DNA of 64,000 bases, taken from positions 24,088,960-24,152,959 of the forward strand of contig NC_092563.1 of assembly GCF_037975245.1 (NCBI RefSeq), written 5' to 3'. Positions within the stretch are counted from its first letter, which is position 1. The number at the start of each line of letters is the position of its first letter. The notes beneath the pieces were generated by a model. It was given only the letters and a program-made list of their open reading frames with translations, had not been told where the DNA came from and did no database searches. Of the stretch, positions 14,020-25,550 are shown in pieces. This DNA comes from Apostichopus japonicus (Eukaryota; Echinodermata; Holothuroidea; Aspidochirotida; Stichopodidae). The position numbers were made by a program, and so were the translations under genes.

Positions 14020-17000
14020 ATGACGATCATTTTACGTCTTCAAGGGCTGCCATGGTCCGCCAGTTCTATGGATATCCGAGAATTTTTCTCTGGTCTTAAC
14101 ATTCCTGATGGAGGGGTGCATATAGTTGGTGGTGAAACCGGCGATGTCTTCATTGCGTTTTCAACAGATGAAGATGCTAGAAAGGCCATGCAGAAACAGA
14201 GTCAACCTTTGTGCGGCAGCATGGTATCGGTCCTTCTCAGCAGTAAATCAGAAATGCATGATATTATTGCAAAGAGTCGTACACCAGTTCCAGGCAGAAG
14301 AGATTCGTACCCTTCACCTGCGGTAAATCAACAGCTACCTACGACCCAGTCTCCTGCATCACCAGTTTCAGCTGAATCGACACAAATGAACCTTTCAAAT
14401 ACAAGTTACTTCAGCCCTCCGATAAATCGACCATCTGAAATTGTTGCAGACAAAAGTAGTGAGAATAAGGTTGCAGTTGATTCTGCTATGTATGGTGCAT
14501 ATGTTTCAGATAATAGTTATACCGGCTATGGATACAGACACGGAAGACCACTAAGTAGGGAACCTGTCCCTTCTATTGTTGGAGATGCCACTTCGGCACC
14601 TGCAAAGGCATTGAAAGGTAACGAAGAAAGAATTGTCGGTCATGTTAAGGGTATCGATGAGTCGTTGAAATCGAATACTTCCAGAATACCCGGTAAAAAT
14701 GACTTGTGGTCTTCGGAACCAGCAGCATACACGTATCAAAGGCAAAGTCGAGACCCGCGACTCGCAGGTTCTGGTCAGGAAAGTGACATTGGTGAACCAT
14801 CTGATCGTAAAATACATAACCTTCCGGAAGTCTCGACTGCACCAAGCCGTAATGACTATTATCAAGGGAAATTCCCTTCTGATGCACAGTCTTACTCAAT
14901 GACATTTCGCACTACCGATCAACAGAAAGCGGAACACGTATCTAACTTGGGAATACAACCACAACATTCCCGAGAAATTTCATCAGCTCAGAAGGGATAT
15001 GTTGCACCAATAACTGAAAAACCGACCAACTCAATCCGTACTTTTAACACTGGAGGTAACTCACAAAGTGAGCAACAGAGGAGTATACCGCCTATTCCGG
15101 ATAACTTAGTGGAACGTCTCCGAGATGTGTTTCCTCTGACAGGCCTAGGAAAAGTTAGTGAAATTGATAAGGGGAATGTGGTTAATGCACCCATGGCTCT
15201 TGATGCTCTGTCGTCACCTCAAAGTTTGAAAGGAGCATACCAGCAACAGCATTTCCCCCCTGCAACATCTGAGAAGCCATTGACACATCGGTATGTAGGC
15301 AGTGATCTTCCAGGAAGTACATCGTATAGTAACAAGGCTGACCCACTTTATCCATATGTCTCCACACAAAATAAGTTGTCAAAGGGTGCTGGTTTTTCAA
15401 CTGCTAGGGATGATGCAACCACACATGATATTCCATCACACCAACCGCAGACCAGTTTTCAGACCCAAAGCTACCAGCAAAATCTTCCGGTGTATGCCAG
15501 CGAGAGTGATCGTTACAAAAAAGGATCCTCAGAATTATCAATGGGGTTGCTGCCCGATCCTAGGTTGTCTCGAAGGGAGGCATTATTTGCTGATGGTAAC
15601 TCATTCAACAGGGATACTCCACTGAAAAATGTTGAAAGCATTCATCAAGAAATAGAGGACGACTATTACGAAGACCCAGCATTTCCTGGTAAACCGCTGG
15701 GCTTCGATAGACAAATTAAAAACCCAAGAGAAAACCAGAAAAATGATGATCCTCTTAATCGTCCAATTGCCAAATTTGGCATTCCACCGCCGCTTGAAAG
15801 TCAGTCCAAATTGACTGGACAATTCGGACCGACTAGGATGTCGAGATTTGATGAAAATTATGGAAAACCAAGTCAAACAGCAAGTGGCCTTCGGAAACAA
15901 CCATTTAAAGATCCTGTTACAGGTCAGGTTCAGGATCCTAATCCAAAAGATACTGAACTTTCTCGAATGTCAAGATTTGATGAAAATTATGCAAAAGCAA
16001 GTCAGTTAGTTAGTGGCTTTCGAAATCCACCATTGAAAGATCCAAATACAGGACATGTTCGTGAACCTAACCGTAAGGATGTGGGACAAAGTATGCCAAG
16101 ATTTGATGAAAGTTTTGACAAACCACATCAGGGTGGTGGTGGCTTTCATGATAGGTCTATTACAGGGCAGTTTCAGGAACCTATCCAAATAGATAACGAT
16201 GATATGTTTCCTAAGAGAAGTGGAGATGCCACATTTGATGAACCTAAACGACGTAGATTCGACGAACCAGGAAAGGCATTACATCATGATGTATTCGACA
16301 GGAGACCTAGATATGAGCATGCCGAACCAATTCATTATCGTGGTTTAAAAGGACCAGAAGATGACAAGTTTCATCCTCGTGGACACCGTGGTGCTGACGT
16401 TAGATTCCCTTTTGATGAACCACCCAGTCGAGAACCGATTCAAAGGGGTCATCTTGAAAGTATGGATAATAGAGAAAGATATGACGGACCCATCTTAGGA
16501 ATTGGTCCTTCTGATGTTAGGGGTAAGAATGAAGAAAACTTTCCTCCGGCAGATTTTGATGTCCGACAGCGTGGCCGATTACCCCGTGAAAGACCCATGG
16601 ACTTCAGAGAGGATGTCCTGGTGCTAGATGGTTTACCCTTTGATTGCGACGAAGGTCACGTAGTTGATTTCTTCAAGGGTTTGCGCATCGTTGAAAGTGG
16701 AGTAAGAATGCAGATTGATACGCACACTGGAAGGAAAACCGGGCGTGCTTTGGTAAAATTCCAGACGGTTATGGAAGCTGTTGATGGCTTGCATAAAGAT
16801 AAAAGTCGCATGGGACGTCATGTTATCAACATTTCACAATGTCCTTTAGTTGAATGGAATGCTGCAACATCAGGTGAAGATGAAAAAGGTCGTGTTTCCT
16901 TAAAACCACTCCTGGATAGTCCACCTCCTAAAGCGGTAATACTACCCAGAGATATCCCTCCTACAGATTTAGAACCAATACATCCAGTTGAGAAGGGAAT

Positions 17001-18906
17001 TGCACCTTTGATGGGGGGACCAAGACCATTCGATAGTAGAGGACCACGACCCATTCTAGGAAGAGCTCCTAGGCCAAGATTAGAAAGAGGCCCTCGACCA
17101 CGGTTTGAACATGGCGCTTTGCCAAGGGAACGGTTCCCAGAAGCGTTTGGTCGTGATTTTGACAGCAGAGAAATACCTTCAGGTGACATGCCATCTTTAA
17201 GGGAAGAACACATTTGCCTTGAGTTGAATGGTCTTCCGCTTGATACCAACACAAAAATGATAGTTGACTTCTTTGAGGGTATTCAAGTCGCTCGGGGATC
17301 TGTTTTTGTAGAGCGGACAGCTGATGGGACAGCTGTCGGAAAGGCGTATTTAGAAATTGCAGATCCTGCTCAACTTGACTTAGCACTACTCCAAAGTGGG
17401 AAGTTCTTGGGCACGCGGCCAGTTGCAGTTTCTAAAGTTCATTACACCTTGATGCTAGACCGCATTCAGGATGCAGAAAGACGCATGGCTGAGATAAAAG
17501 CAGTGCCCAGACCTCCACAACCCACACGTGTTTCTGCCAATGACGAGAAACATGTAAGGGAGAGAGAAGATCGGACCCGCACTAACAGAGACAGGGATCG
17601 TGATCGAAACAGAGATCGTGAGAGAGATCGTGAGAGAGATCGTGACAGAGATAGAGACAGAGATAGAGACAGAAACAGAGATAGAGACAGAGGTGGAGAC
17701 AGAGGTGGAGATAGAGGCAGAGAGAGAGACAAAGAGAGAGAAAGAAGTCGCGACTCCAACAGAGATAGAGAAAGGGAACGTGATAAAGGGAGGGACAGAG
17801 ACCGAGAACGTGATAAGGAACGCCATGATAAAGATCGTAGTAGAGAACGTTCAAAGGATGGTAGTCGCAGTAATGACAAAGACAAAAAGAAGGAAACCGA
17901 AAAGAAGAACGGTGTTTCTGAGAAAAAGATCGCAATTGAAAAGAAAGACTTGAAGAAACAAGATGCATCAAAAGCAATGCAAGATGATAAGGCTCCAGTC
18001 CCATTATTGTCCTTAAAAGAAGAACCGAAATCATCTTTAGTCCCCCATCGACAATCTGATCAGACGCATTCGGTAGACACGAAAACCAATCTAGAAAAAA
18101 GGACTGCAGAAGAAGAGAGAGAACATATTCCGAGACGCATTCGTTCTGAAGATAAGGTACCTCTTCTTCCTGAACCACCTCGAACTTTAGTTGAAGAAGA
18201 ACCACAGTCATGTGTCCATATCCGTAACATTCCTTATAGTGTTGATGAGCAAGGCCTGCTTAGTTTCTTCTCAGGCTTAGCTGTGGTTCCAGGAGGTGTT
18301 CACTTGGTACGTTTTCCTGATGGAAAGCCTTCTGGTCAGGCATTTATTGAGTTTGCAGACGCTAATGAAGCCAAAAAGGCGATGGAAAAGCGGCATTCCC
18401 TCATTGGAGATAGGGTTCTACAGATCTCTCTTCGTACAAAAGAAGCGATGGCAGCAAATATTCAAGAGCCAATTACCACTCCACATTTTGGACATCGCCC
18501 AGTCGGTGTCCCTCCTGGTGCGAGGTTTGGTGGACCCGCCCCTGTCCCTCCTGGTGCGAGGTTTGGTGGACCCGCCCCTGTCCCTCCTGGTGCGAGGTTT
18601 GGTGGACCCGCCCCTCCTCGCTTACGTCCTCCTCGTCCTGGACCAAGAATGGTTGGTCCTCCTGTCCGAAGTTGCACCGTGTTTGTTGGCAATTTGAATG
18701 AAGCGATTGGTGTAGCGACGCTGGGTAATCTTTTTGGCGAATACGGCATTATTCCTGGGGGCATTCGTATTGGGATTGACCCGACTGGACTTCCATTAGG
18801 TGAAGCCAAAGTCATCTTTGAAAGTAGTGACGGGGCAATTCGAGCTATTAGAGAACTGAATGGGACGCCTCTCGCTGGTCAAAGAATCCAACTGAATATC
18901 ATGTAA
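14020..18906 (+). CDS. RBM12: RBM12-type RNA-binding protein, five RRM domains, 1628 aa
   Basis: The N terminus (RLQGLP, MDIREFFSGL, IPDGGVHIVGGE, DEDARKAM) closely matches the first RRM of the vertebrate RBM12/RBM12B family, nuclear proteins with RRMs of the hnRNP F/H-like kind. RRM-like domains lie at residues 1-82, 864-942, 1063-1141, 1397-1475 and 1550-1628. The second to fourth keep a FF(K/E/S)G(L/I) signature, and the fifth begins TVFVGNL. Between RRM1 and RRM2 is a long Ser/Pro/Gln-rich disordered region with three tandem units of 42-43 residues starting at 607, 650 and 692 (each opening with M-S/P-RFDE). Residues 1180-1300 are Arg-Asp/Arg-Glu repeats typical of splicing factors. Residues 1497-1532 are three identical 12-residue Pro/Gly units. 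The protein is much longer than human RBM12 (about 930 aa), mainly through the disordered linkers. The intron-free coding region agrees with my recollection of vertebrate RBM12. A role in nuclear pre-mRNA binding is inferred from the family. Confidence 0.93.
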   Translation: MTIILRLQGLPWSASSMDIREFFSGLNIPDGGVHIVGGETGDVFIAFSTDEDARKAMQKQSQPLCGSMVSVLLSSKSEMHDIIAKSRTPVPGRRDSYPSPAVNQQLPTTQSPASPVSAESTQMNLSNTSYFSPPINRPSEIVADKSSENKVAVDSAMYGAYVSDNSYTGYGYRHGRPLSREPVPSIVGDATSAPAKALKGNEERIVGHVKGIDESLKSNTSRIPGKNDLWSSEPAAYTYQRQSRDPRLAGSGQESDIGEPSDRKIHNLPEVSTAPSRNDYYQGKFPSDAQSYSMTFRTTDQQKAEHVSNLGIQPQHSREISSAQKGYVAPITEKPTNSIRTFNTGGNSQSEQQRSIPPIPDNLVERLRDVFPLTGLGKVSEIDKGNVVNAPMALDALSSPQSLKGAYQQQHFPPATSEKPLTHRYVGSDLPGSTSYSNKADPLYPYVSTQNKLSKGAGFSTARDDATTHDIPSHQPQTSFQTQSYQQNLPVYASESDRYKKGSSELSMGLLPDPRLSRREALFADGNSFNRDTPLKNVESIHQEIEDDYYEDPAFPGKPLGFDRQIKNPRENQKNDDPLNRPIAKFGIPPPLESQSKLTGQFGPTRMSRFDENYGKPSQTASGLRKQPFKDPVTGQVQDPNPKDTELSRMSRFDENYAKASQLVSGFRNPPLKDPNTGHVREPNRKDVGQSMPRFDESFDKPHQGGGGFHDRSITGQFQEPIQIDNDDMFPKRSGDATFDEPKRRRFDEPGKALHHDVFDRRPRYEHAEPIHYRGLKGPEDDKFHPRGHRGADVRFPFDEPPSREPIQRGHLESMDNRERYDGPILGIGPSDVRGKNEENFPPADFDVRQRGRLPRERPMDFREDVLVLDGLPFDCDEGHVVDFFKGLRIVESGVRMQIDTHTGRKTGRALVKFQTVMEAVDGLHKDKSRMGRHVINISQCPLVEWNAATSGEDEKGRVSLKPLLDSPPPKAVILPRDIPPTDLEPIHPVEKGIAPLMGGPRPFDSRGPRPILGRAPRPRLERGPRPRFEHGALPRERFPEAFGRDFDSREIPSGDMPSLREEHICLELNGLPLDTNTKMIVDFFEGIQVARGSVFVERTADGTAVGKAYLEIADPAQLDLALLQSGKFLGTRPVAVSKVHYTLMLDRIQDAERRMAEIKAVPRPPQPTRVSANDEKHVREREDRTRTNRDRDRDRNRDRERDRERDRDRDRDRDRDRNRDRDRGGDRGGDRGRERDKERERSRDSNRDRERERDKGRDRDRERDKERHDKDRSRERSKDGSRSNDKDKKKETEKKNGVSEKKIAIEKKDLKKQDASKAMQDDKAPVPLLSLKEEPKSSLVPHRQSDQTHSVDTKTNLEKRTAEEEREHIPRRIRSEDKVPLLPEPPRTLVEEEPQSCVHIRNIPYSVDEQGLLSFFSGLAVVPGGVHLVRFPDGKPSGQAFIEFADANEAKKAMEKRHSLIGDRVLQISLRTKEAMAANIQEPITTPHFGHRPVGVPPGARFGGPAPVPPGARFGGPAPVPPGARFGGPAPPRLRPPRPGPRMVGPPVRSCTVFVGNLNEAIGVATLGNLFGEYGIIPGGIRIGIDPTGLPLGEAKVIFESSDGAIRAIRELNGTPLAGQRIQLNIM
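15838..16180 (+). repeat. Degenerate tandem repeat inside the RBM12 coding region
   Basis: Three imperfect units of 126-129 bp start at 15838, 15967 and 16093. They keep the reading frame and each encodes a block opening with RFDE, followed by a Lys/Pro/Asp-rich segment. Units one and two are the most alike, and unit three is shorter and diverged. Confidence 0.85.
17557..17910 (+). repeat. Arg-Asp/Arg-Glu purine-rich repeat in the RBM12 coding region
   Basis: A nearly pure-purine stretch of AGAGA(C/T) and CGTGA(C/G) codons encodes the RD/RE region (residues about 1180-1297). The long open frames on the opposite strand here (Ser/Leu or Leu/Cys repeats) are shadows of it. Confidence 0.9.
18508..18615 (+). 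repeat. Perfect 36-bp tandem repeat, three copies, in frame
   Basis: Three exactly identical 36-bp units (18508-18543, 18544-18579, 18580-18615) encode three identical Pro/Gly/Ala/Arg/Phe dodecapeptides before the last RRM. Identity at every synonymous position means recent expansion or gene conversion. Confidence 0.98.
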
Positions 18907-18908
18907 GT
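18903..18908 (+). promoter_or_regulatory. Splice donor overlapping the RBM12 stop codon
   Basis: The last codons read ATC ATG TAA, and the sequence AT|GTAAGTAC is a strong donor with GT at 18903-18904. If used with the acceptor at 22462-22463, the protein would end Ile-Ile-His-stop instead of Ile-Met-stop, so either form stops at almost the same place. Confidence 0.55.
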
Positions 18909-21265
18909 ACTTATTTTGCTTTATATCATTGGTCTATTTATTTTTTTGGCTGACCGACCAACTTGTCTTCAATCTGTTTGGGGGTATGAAAAATAATATC
19001 TGTAAACGGAAAAGTACTTTCATCATGGTTAAAGTGGATGTAAATGATCCAATGAATACAAAGTATTTCATGCTTCCAACAACAGTAAATGCTTAACGTG
19101 ATATCGCTAATCTCTGTCAGTTTGTAAAGATGTGATCAAATATAATTCACTTACATTCTCATCGATCTCAGTTAAAGAAAATTACTCACCGATTTTCGAT
19201 TGACGTTGCATGACATATAGGCTAGCCTATAAATACGACAGATGCAATATAAATATGCATATATATACAGATAAATACGATATGTGTCCGTGGGACGATC
19301 CAGAACAAGGAAACGTTCATGTCGAGCTGAATCATGAACAGTGCAAAACAGTACCATTCCTCCAGCTTTTATGAGTGGGGGAAAGCGTATACATTAAAGT
19401 GGGCGCCAAAATAGTCCATTTAGGTAGGTTTTATATCAACGATGAGATATCGGTTAGTAATGTTATTTGTGACTGTGATTTTGAGAGGAAACACGAGCTT
19501 GTACTGTGTTCAGGGAGTTTTTATGGAAACTTCCAGTCCCAGCTGTGTTGTAATACCTACGTCATCAGAACAAACTTGCATATATATTTTTTATATTATA
19601 TATGGAAGTATATATGAAGGCTAAGTAACGTATATCTCTTGACAGTTGAGTGTCTGTGTTACACATGAAATTGAAAACTTAAATACGAACCATGACAATT
19701 TTTGCGTAAAATTAGTTGCACTAATGTGACATCTTTAGAGAAAATGACCAATTGTGTAGTTGCTGTGTCACACTCAACCTAGCAACAACAAAAAAGATAA
19801 ATGACATGAACAATTATGCAAATGTTTTGTAAGATTGATGATAAATAACTATGTTTGGTCTTTATCGAGAGTTGAAGAAGCATCATGGTTTGAAACTCTA
19901 AATCGCTTTCAGTTTATTGGTTTCCAGCTGGTTGGAAAGTTACAAAATGTAGCGAAGTTGGGCATGTGTTCTCGACCGCTGCATGTGTGACACCCTAACT
20001 TGGGTATAAAAGTGGCTAAATTTTAACCTACGATTTCTCAATGCAATGACAAGGAAAAGAATCGTTTTGCTTCTTATAGCAGTCAAAGGTCAGGGGAGGT
20101 CAGTATAGCTCAAGTGGAGACCACGAAGACATAAAGCATCAATAACCGTGACATGAACATGTATAACTCATTGGTTAAAAAGTTGGTAATTCTCAAATAC
20201 TATTTCCAGATTCCCTTCAGCAACGAACCCGGATTTATAGTATTGTACTGTTTGATTCAAACTTAAAAGGAGAGTACCTTAAGCTCTTCCATCAACCTTT
20301 CAGTAAGCACTGCTTGATTCGATTTGACCTGAATTTGACAGCTTAGTACATGCATTATCATCCCCTTCCCACAAATACTCTTTATATTGAAATGAAAAAA
20401 TATATAATCTTAGATCTGAATTTTGCTGCTAGCTGAAGGTGGCCCATATTCGACCACTAAAGGGGGAGTACAAGGTACATGAAAAACGCTTGGCTCACTA
20501 CTTTAGTTCTCCATGCATAACCACAGAAATACTATAGTTATGCATATTATGCATATTATATTAAAATGGAAACTAAATAACTCCATCAATCAACCAATTA
20601 GTCAATTCTATAAATTATTAAAACTTATGCCACGTAAGCGACGTACGACTCGCTAGTTGGGAGCAGCTGAAATGTTATCCGTGTAACTATCATAGGCTTA
20701 AAGCCGGTACTTTAATCATATGGCTTAGAACACAATTTATAGCAAAACGCAGCATATATTTTAAAATCGCCCCCATATAAAACTCAGTGGAATTTTCCGC
20801 GCGTGTTTATTACGAAATTTAAGCGTCCATTTCAGAGAGAAGTGAGGATAAAGTCAACTCATAAAGGCATAATCACTATGGTAAATAGAATACTGCATTT
20901 AATTGCTGAATATGTTATACACGTCACAGAACTGCGAATAGCCTCCACTTGACTTTAAACTTACTGTAGTACCTAAATATCAAGAGATCACTCGTCTTGA
21001 CATCATTATTTAGTGTGTCCTCATCTCCTCCTCCCACACAAAATACACCTTATAGGGTCGTTTTACTCAAGTTTGGCAGGCCGTGTATCCTTGGAAATGC
21101 TAAACGTATCATATTTGGCTATTTCTCCATCATATTTTTCAAATTATCTGTCACTCAGATCTTGTGAAGACCATATAAAGTAGTTTATGAGAAAATAAAC
21201 CGTTCCTGCATGCATGCAGATATATAACATAAACGAAATCGTGTGACCAATTCTTATACTGATAC

Positions 21266-21267
21266 TC

Positions 21268-21304
<37 letters not shown>

Positions 21305-21305
21305 C
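21266..21305. repeat. (CTA)n trinucleotide repeat
   Basis: About 13 copies of CTA with one CCA variant at the right end. Confidence 0.95.
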
Positions 21306-22431
21306 ACTACAACACTGAAAGAGATTACAATCGATGAAGAAGACGATAACGTACTGTAATTTTTGGGAAATACAATTATAATGTTAATTATAAATATAAT
21401 GTTAATTAGGGAGTAATTTCATACCGTTCTGAAGAATAAATCGTCATGCTAGTATTAAAATGGAAAAAACAGGACTTTCCTTAAAAATTATACTTCTTTT
21501 TTTTCATTAAATGGAATGGCATTTTCATACCCGTCAGTATTTACCAAAATCAATACAGAAACCTACATTAACGGAAACTGTAACGATAACGTCGCCTTCC
21601 TTCGTTTTGTTTTTTGTCAGTTTGATTCGGCGGCAGCTACTGTCGTAAGAAATACTTGAGACTCAGAGAAAACGATACCAGGAAATTAATACCGTCACTG
21701 GAAAAAAAACACATAACAGTAGAAATGATACAACCTTTAGGCATATGCTAATTTAACATACTAAACCAGTAATTTGCATAAGAGAAATGGGTCTGAATAT
21801 TTATTTGTTATTACTGATAACGCTAAGTTGTGTGGGGAAACAGATTATTAATGAAACAACTACCATGAGAAGGGAATATTTCTGAAGTGACCCTCTCACC
21901 GAAGGGTCCCAAACCACAAAGGTGTGGGAACTGTGCGTGTGTTCTTGCATCTACACCCATGTGAATGCAACCAGCTACAGTCATATGGCTGTCCCATAAA
22001 CCGTTGTCAATGATATCAAGTACACGATCAAAGATATAGGAGATATATAGTAGATTTAGGTATCCGTCAAGGGGGGGGGGGTGAGGGTGGGTGGTTGTCC
22101 GCGAGAGCAAAGCAAGAGGTCAAAACAGTTGAGTCGTCCTCAGTTAAGAAATGAGTGTTATGTAATTATAGTGGCTTCCATAAAGTGTACGTGCTTGCGC
22201 GCGTGTTGCGCGCGTGCGTGGAAGCAGAAAGTGCACCTATATACCCCTTAGTTTCCACCACCGCAATGACATGGAAACCTTCCGATGACACTTGGGTGTC
22301 ATCTTGCCTGAAACTACAAGTGGGTGGTATGATATTTGTGGCAATCTATTGACGTCATACAATGGTTTGGACAATATTTGTAGATAAAGAGTCAGGAAAA
22401 CCTACATTTAATGACTTTTGCATGAATCCTG

Positions 22432-22463
22432 TGTTTTTTCTTTCTTTCTTCTCTTTTTACCAG
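22432..22463 (+). promoter_or_regulatory. Strong splice acceptor
   Basis: A long T/C tract with two CTTTCTTT-like blocks ends in TTTTTACCAG, AG at 22462-22463. It is among the best acceptors in the window on this strand and is followed 1.6 kb later by a canonical polyadenylation signal. Confidence 0.65.
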
Positions 22464-24115
22464 ACACTAACGTACTTAGAAGCGGATTAGCATTACGGCT
22501 CGTTTAAGATGAAGATGCAACAACGTCAGTCGATTAAACTCTACGTCATTGCTTTGCCAAGTACTCCGTCGTTCCATCAACAAGTCAACCATAAGCCTCT
22601 CCTCCCACCCCCTTTACCCCCATCAGAAGCATGAAGCCATACGAACCGTTGGAAGGACGTAGAACAGGAAAATAACTTCATTAAAATGAAACTATTTATA
22701 TGCCGAGGTTACTCAATGAGTTTTAACTTTTAACTTTCTGATTATGTTTTTTTGCCGGAAGAGAAATGAAACCGCCCAAAAAGTTCTTAAGTAGAAACAT
22801 GTAAAGAAGAGCATCGTTTTTGTCAAGGATAAAGTTGTAATTGTTAAGATGTAAGCAGTCAAATGAACTTTTAAGAGAAACAAAGAAGCCCTTTGTTTTT
22901 GAGTGTTTTTGGTTTCCTTACAATATTGAGGCCCATCTGGATTGGACGTTTAATTTCTTTTCAAGGAAAACTTTAGCCTCTACCAAACATTTCTGTAATT
23001 TCCGTTGGAAGGTTTCACCGGGACGAGGACACGGTATGAGGATAATGAGTGAAGATTGGTTTGGTAGGGAACCTTATATGAGTGATTTGACATTCAACAA
23101 CAGAATACATTTTGGTTCCCCACATAGACTTAATAATAATTTTGATCAACGCTGTACAATTAAAAGTATGGAGACTTGAAGCAAGATATGATCATGCCAG
23201 ATACATAAGTATGTTATATAATCATTAATCCAGTCTTCTTTTTCGTTATTATGTTATTAAGTTTTAAGTAGTTTGGTAAAAAAGAAATACTCTTTAAAAA
23301 AGAAAGAAAGAAAGGGAACCGGTGCACTTCAAACGCTGGATGGAGAACATTTGTTGGAAGTATCTAATTCGTTTTGTACAGTTTTGGAAGGAACCGTGAT
23401 TTTTTAGTTAATTCTTATTAAACGATTGACGTCCATTTTTAAAAATTCTATACTGATTATTGTTCAGCGTCGATTAGAGCTGCATTTTCACCTGATTAAA
23501 AAAAGAAAAAGATTTAAGTATAAGTTTGCACAGTGCAAATTTTTCGAAATGGATTTTGCGTTTTATGCTTTTGATGTAAACCGATGAATGATGTAATTAA
23601 GGAACTCGGTGATAAGTCGAACCTTTGCTCACGTTTTCTTTCCTCTGTTAGTTTGAAAGAGATGTCCATGACAGCTTGGTGCTACAGAAAGTTTCACAGA
23701 TCACGAAATTTGTTATTAACGAAGAAATCTTCATATTTTAACAAATTACTGAGGCGCTTGGTTTGTAGTTTCTTTCAAGCACATTATGCAGCTTTAAGAT
23801 GCCTTCGCTGTAAATCTCACAGCATGATTGTATATAGAGAAAGACATGTTCAACATTTACATATCCCTACCCCCCCCCCCCCGCCCCTACCCCCGTGTCC
23901 TGTTTTGACCTGTACCAGTTACTGGGGTGAGGGGGTCATGCAAATCTTCAGAAAGTTTTAGGTTTTATCGTTATTTGACACCAGTTAGTTTCATATTTAT
24001 AATTTGTCATTGTATTATTAGCCTCCTGTATAGTTTCTACACTTTTTGAAACACCTTGTTTGTGTTAGGTTGGGTTACCACCACATGTAAATAAAGTTAA
24101 TCTTAACAGAAAAAC
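22464..24115 (+). other. Candidate 3' terminal (UTR) exon of the RBM12-type gene
   Basis: This stretch is bounded on the left by a strong acceptor and on the right by AATAAA (24090-24095), with a GT-rich stretch at about 24122-24136 suiting a downstream processing element. Joined to the donor at 18903 it supplies the stop codon TAA at 22468-22470, so nearly all of it would be 3' UTR. Open frames at 22841-23179 and 23584-23961 show no domain and are read as chance frames within the UTR. The link to the RBM12 gene rests on splice-site logic only. Confidence 0.45.
24086..24095 (+). terminator. Polyadenylation signal overlapping a Pumilio-type motif
   Basis: AATAAA at 24090-24095 overlaps TGTAAATA (24086-24093), which matches the UGUANAUA consensus bound by Pumilio proteins. 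A GT-rich stretch follows about 30 bp downstream. The motif match is exact, but its use is unknown. Confidence 0.5.
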
Positions 24116-24119
24116 CGTC

Positions 24120-25460
24120 TCGTCGTTGTGTTTCTATCTGCCTACATGTATTTCTCGCTACTGGGCTAAATATACCAACAAATATTGAAAGCCGTTATAT
24201 GAATACAACGCTGCAAGCCTGTTTTAGCTACGGTAGTTACCTGGTGCCAAAAAAACTACTGGCTTTGTAAATGAATAGGTAGCGTAGCCCCATTAATTGT
24301 CCCGTTTGACTTTCACACTAAATTCGTTTTTGGGCTAACCAGTCAGGACATAGCAGTTTTCTTCTATAGCATATCCGACCCATGTCATTATGGTAGCCGA
24401 CCAGATAAGTTGCAATGGATACGCTGAACACTTGTAATTGACTATAAGAAGACTGGACTGTAAGAGGAGGAAGTTTAGCATAACGTGAAGCCAAACCCTT
24501 GCGATTGTTGTCTCGACGTGGGTCTAATCTCTACATTTAACCAACAAATATCATGCATTAAATCAGATCAATTCAATCCTCCCTATTGTACATCAACCTA
24601 TTGTACAACAAGGATCCATTTTGATGTAGGCCTATGCTCTTAAACATAAAACGTCTTAGAAACATTGCCAAAAAACTTCGCTTCTGTAGGTCATTTTAGA
24701 CACCCCCCCCCCTTTTTTTTTGAGGTGGAAGTATTCTACCCTACAATTGTGGTATGGTACCCATAGATGGCGACTGGCTTTTGGCGACATTTTGTGGGCG
24801 ACATACTCTGCTTTCTTTAAGTGATAGATTTGATGCTGCTTAAAATCGTGTCTCATTGGCAAGAAAAAAAGTGACATTGCACAAAGGACAACCATTATTT
24901 AAATTTCTGCACCAATTTTATTTTTATACTAACTGTCAAAATAGAATTATTGCAAATAGGACATTAGGAATCTCAAAGTAAATGTTTACAATGCATGGAT
25001 TATTCAGAGGTTAACGTGCTGACGTTCGCCCTTGTGTGACCTTTTGTTTATAGTATCATGAAGCAGTAACAGATCATCTTTGTTGACTAATACAGTATGT
25101 ATATTACACCGCCGTCGTTTTAGCAAGCTTGTCACAAAGTTTTTACAGGTATTAAAAGGGACAAAGATTGATATGAAAGTCAGCTACAGTGTATGTATGT
25201 ATGTATGTATGTATGTATGTATGTATGTATGTATGTATGTATGTATGTATGTATATGTGATCTTCCCGCAAGCAGGAACTCGCGAATTGCGGAAAGTGAG
25301 GATTGCGTTTGCTGCATTGAGGTTGTTCTTACGCATAACTTTACAAGCTTTTAGTTTTTAAATATAAAACGCCTTAAAACGAAAAAATCTTCTTTGACAG
25401 AAATGCCCCCCCCCCCCCCCTCTTCCCCCAACAAAGGTTCAACCTTGACGATCGCCTTTC
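24120..25460. other. Non-coding stretch between the RBM12 locus and the transposon cluster
   Basis: No coding or RNA gene is seen. It holds a (GTAT)n run at 25191-25254 and C runs at 24703 and 25406. Confidence 0.55.
25191..25254. repeat. (GTAT)n tetranucleotide repeat
   Basis: About 15 perfect copies of GTAT. Confidence 0.96.
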
Positions 25461-25550
25461 AATTTGGACAGTGGCGTAGCTAGGATTTTTTGAGTGGGGG
25501 GCCATGGGGGCTGTTCTTTCTTGTGGGGGGGGGGCCGGAGGTTACTATCT

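Larger units (their letters stand above)
18907..22463 (+). other. Probable 3' UTR intron of the RBM12-type gene (or extended 3' UTR)
   Basis: No open frame here looks coding. The first plus-strand AATAAA appears only at about 21.19 kb, so an unspliced 3' UTR would have to be more than 2 kb long. A strong donor at the left edge and a long pyrimidine tract with CAG at the right edge favour an intron of 3561 bp. It contains a (CTA)n run near 21.28 kb. Confidence 0.5.

Noticed and set aside
17455-18211. Long minus-strand frames (up to 209 aa) opposite the RBM12 gene
   Set aside because: They are shadows of the purine-rich RD/RE codons; Ser/Leu or Leu/Cys repeats with no domain.
22841-23961. Plus-strand open frames of 112 and 125 aa
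   Set aside because: No domain, no splice or start support; they fall in the candidate 3' UTR exon.
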